Source: Clostridiales bacterium UBA6468 (GTDB taxonomy: Bacteria > Bacillota > Clostridia > Oscillospirales > Oscillospiraceae). From it: a stretch of 14,474 nt of DNA. A program made the translations under genes and the position numbers. Of this stretch, positions 14,142 to 14,474 are shown one piece after another. The stretch spans positions 786 through 15,259 of the forward strand of contig DJNI01000062.1 in NCBI GenBank assembly GCA_002436765.1, written 5' to 3'. Each line of letters begins with the position of its first letter. Within the stretch, counting starts at the first letter, position 1. A model generated the notes under the pieces. The model saw only the letters and a program-made list of their open reading frames with translations. It had not been told where the DNA came from and searched no databases.

Positions 14142-14200
14142 GGCAAGAGCTGACAGTGGTAGATTTTTCTCTATCCGCCCTCCGGCTCTTGCCGTTTTTT
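14142..14200 (+). terminator. putP terminator, apparently built from the dispersed repeat
   Basis: GGCAAGAGC (14142-14150) pairs perfectly with GCTCTTGCC (14185-14193) and six Ts follow (14195-14200), 19 bp after the putP stop. The loop is long (34 nt). The stretch from CTGATTCAA (14131) to AGATTTTTC (14161-14169) parallels the repeat copy at 14404-14440, so the terminator overlaps a degenerate repeat end. Confidence 0.75.
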
Positions 14201-14284
14201 CATAAATTTATGCTTTTGCCTTCCCCTGCGCTGTTTTTTCCTGGGTGCTATGATGTCATGCAGAACTTCAATTCGGGTCTATCT

Positions 14285-14330
14285 GATACTATTTTTTGAT
14301 TAAAAATATTTTTAATCAAAAAATAGTATC
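14285..14330. repeat. Perfect 46-bp AT-rich palindrome
   Basis: GATACTATTTTTTGATTAAA continues to a centre between 14307 and 14308, and the second half is its exact reverse complement ending TAGTATC. The 23-bp arms have no spacer and no mismatch. It lies in otherwise unassigned DNA between the putP terminator and another hairpin. Confidence 0.9.
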
Positions 14331-14345
14331 GCGCAGAACAAAAAG

Positions 14346-14380
14346 CTCCCGCATACCTGATATGATCAGGTGTGCGGGAG
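14346..14380. terminator. Strong hairpin, terminator-like on the minus strand
   Basis: CTCCCGCATACCTGAT (14346-14361) pairs with ATCAGGTGTGCGGGAG (14365-14380) with one G-T pair and a 3-nt loop. On the minus strand it is followed by GCTTTTTG, as expected of an intrinsic terminator for a gene entering from the right. On the plus strand only three Ts follow. Confidence 0.6.
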
Positions 14381-14392
14381 TTTGCTATGCGA

Positions 14393-14474
14393 TTTAGGGA
14401 AGCTCTGATTCAATCGGCAAGGACTGCGGGCGAGAGATTTTTCGTTCAATCTAGGTATCAAAAGCGGCGGAATA
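14393..14474 (+). repeat. Dispersed repeat, copy D (runs off the window)
   Basis: It starts TTTAGGGAAGCTCTGATT, identical to the minus-strand end of copy C, and continues AATCGGCAAG. At an offset of 69 nt it reaches AAGCGGCGGAATA, which matches AAGCGGAGAAATA at the same offset in copy B. Its inner hairpin and far end would lie beyond the window. Confidence 0.8.

Noticed and set aside
12617..14146. Long open frame (about 509 codons) antisense to putP
   Set aside because: It mirrors a confident putP gene, is rich in Gly, His and Asp from reversed GC-rich codons, and shows no family motif.

Overview
The window looks like chromosomal DNA from a gut-type Clostridia (Bacillota), most likely an Oscillospirales relative. 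Three things suggest this: GC-rich genes with strong GGAGG-type ribosome binding sites and AT-rich promoters, a Gram-positive style lipoprotein binding protein with a two-permease CUT1 sugar ABC transporter, and a RpiR-controlled sialic acid cluster. The genus cannot be read from the sequence.

Layout. (1) Positions 1-335: the end of a short dispersed repeat, fused to the first codons of an IS transposase that still has its promoter, leader hairpin and ribosome binding site. (2) 336-7082, minus strand: one long operon read malF-type permease, malG-type permease, binding lipoprotein, D-2-hydroxyacid dehydrogenase, nanA, nanE, nanK. (3) 7083-7346: divergent promoter region with several GAAA/TTTC palindromes. 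(4) 7347-8886, plus strand: RpiR regulator and a cytoplasmic SGNH esterase. (5) 8887-9297: 411 bp between convergent genes, made almost entirely of inverted-repeat elements and hairpins. (6) 9298-12469, minus strand: galE, an N-acetylhexosamine 1-kinase (NahK/LnpB type) and a LysR regulator. (7) 12671-14122, plus strand: the Na+/proline symporter putP, divergent from lysR. (8) 14123-14474: the putP terminator, a perfect 46-bp AT-rich palindrome, a second strong hairpin and another copy of the dispersed repeat running off the window.

How the genes work together. The ABC transporter would import a sialic acid or a related nine-carbon sugar acid. NanA cleaves it to N-acetylmannosamine (ManNAc) and pyruvate, NanK phosphorylates ManNAc, and NanE epimerises ManNAc-6-P to GlcNAc-6-P. 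The SGNH esterase may remove O-acetyl groups inside the cell, and RpiR probably controls both divergent units. NahK and GalE fit the Leloir-like lacto-N-biose/galacto-N-biose route, so the region as a whole fits use of host mucin or milk glycans. No transporter ATPase, sialidase, nagA/nagB, GalT or GNB/LNB phosphorylase is present in the window.

Most unusual points: a D-2-hydroxyacid dehydrogenase translationally coupled to nanA; a family of structured terminal-inverted-repeat elements at both window edges, in the convergent gap and apparently in the putP terminator; and the 46-bp spacerless palindrome.
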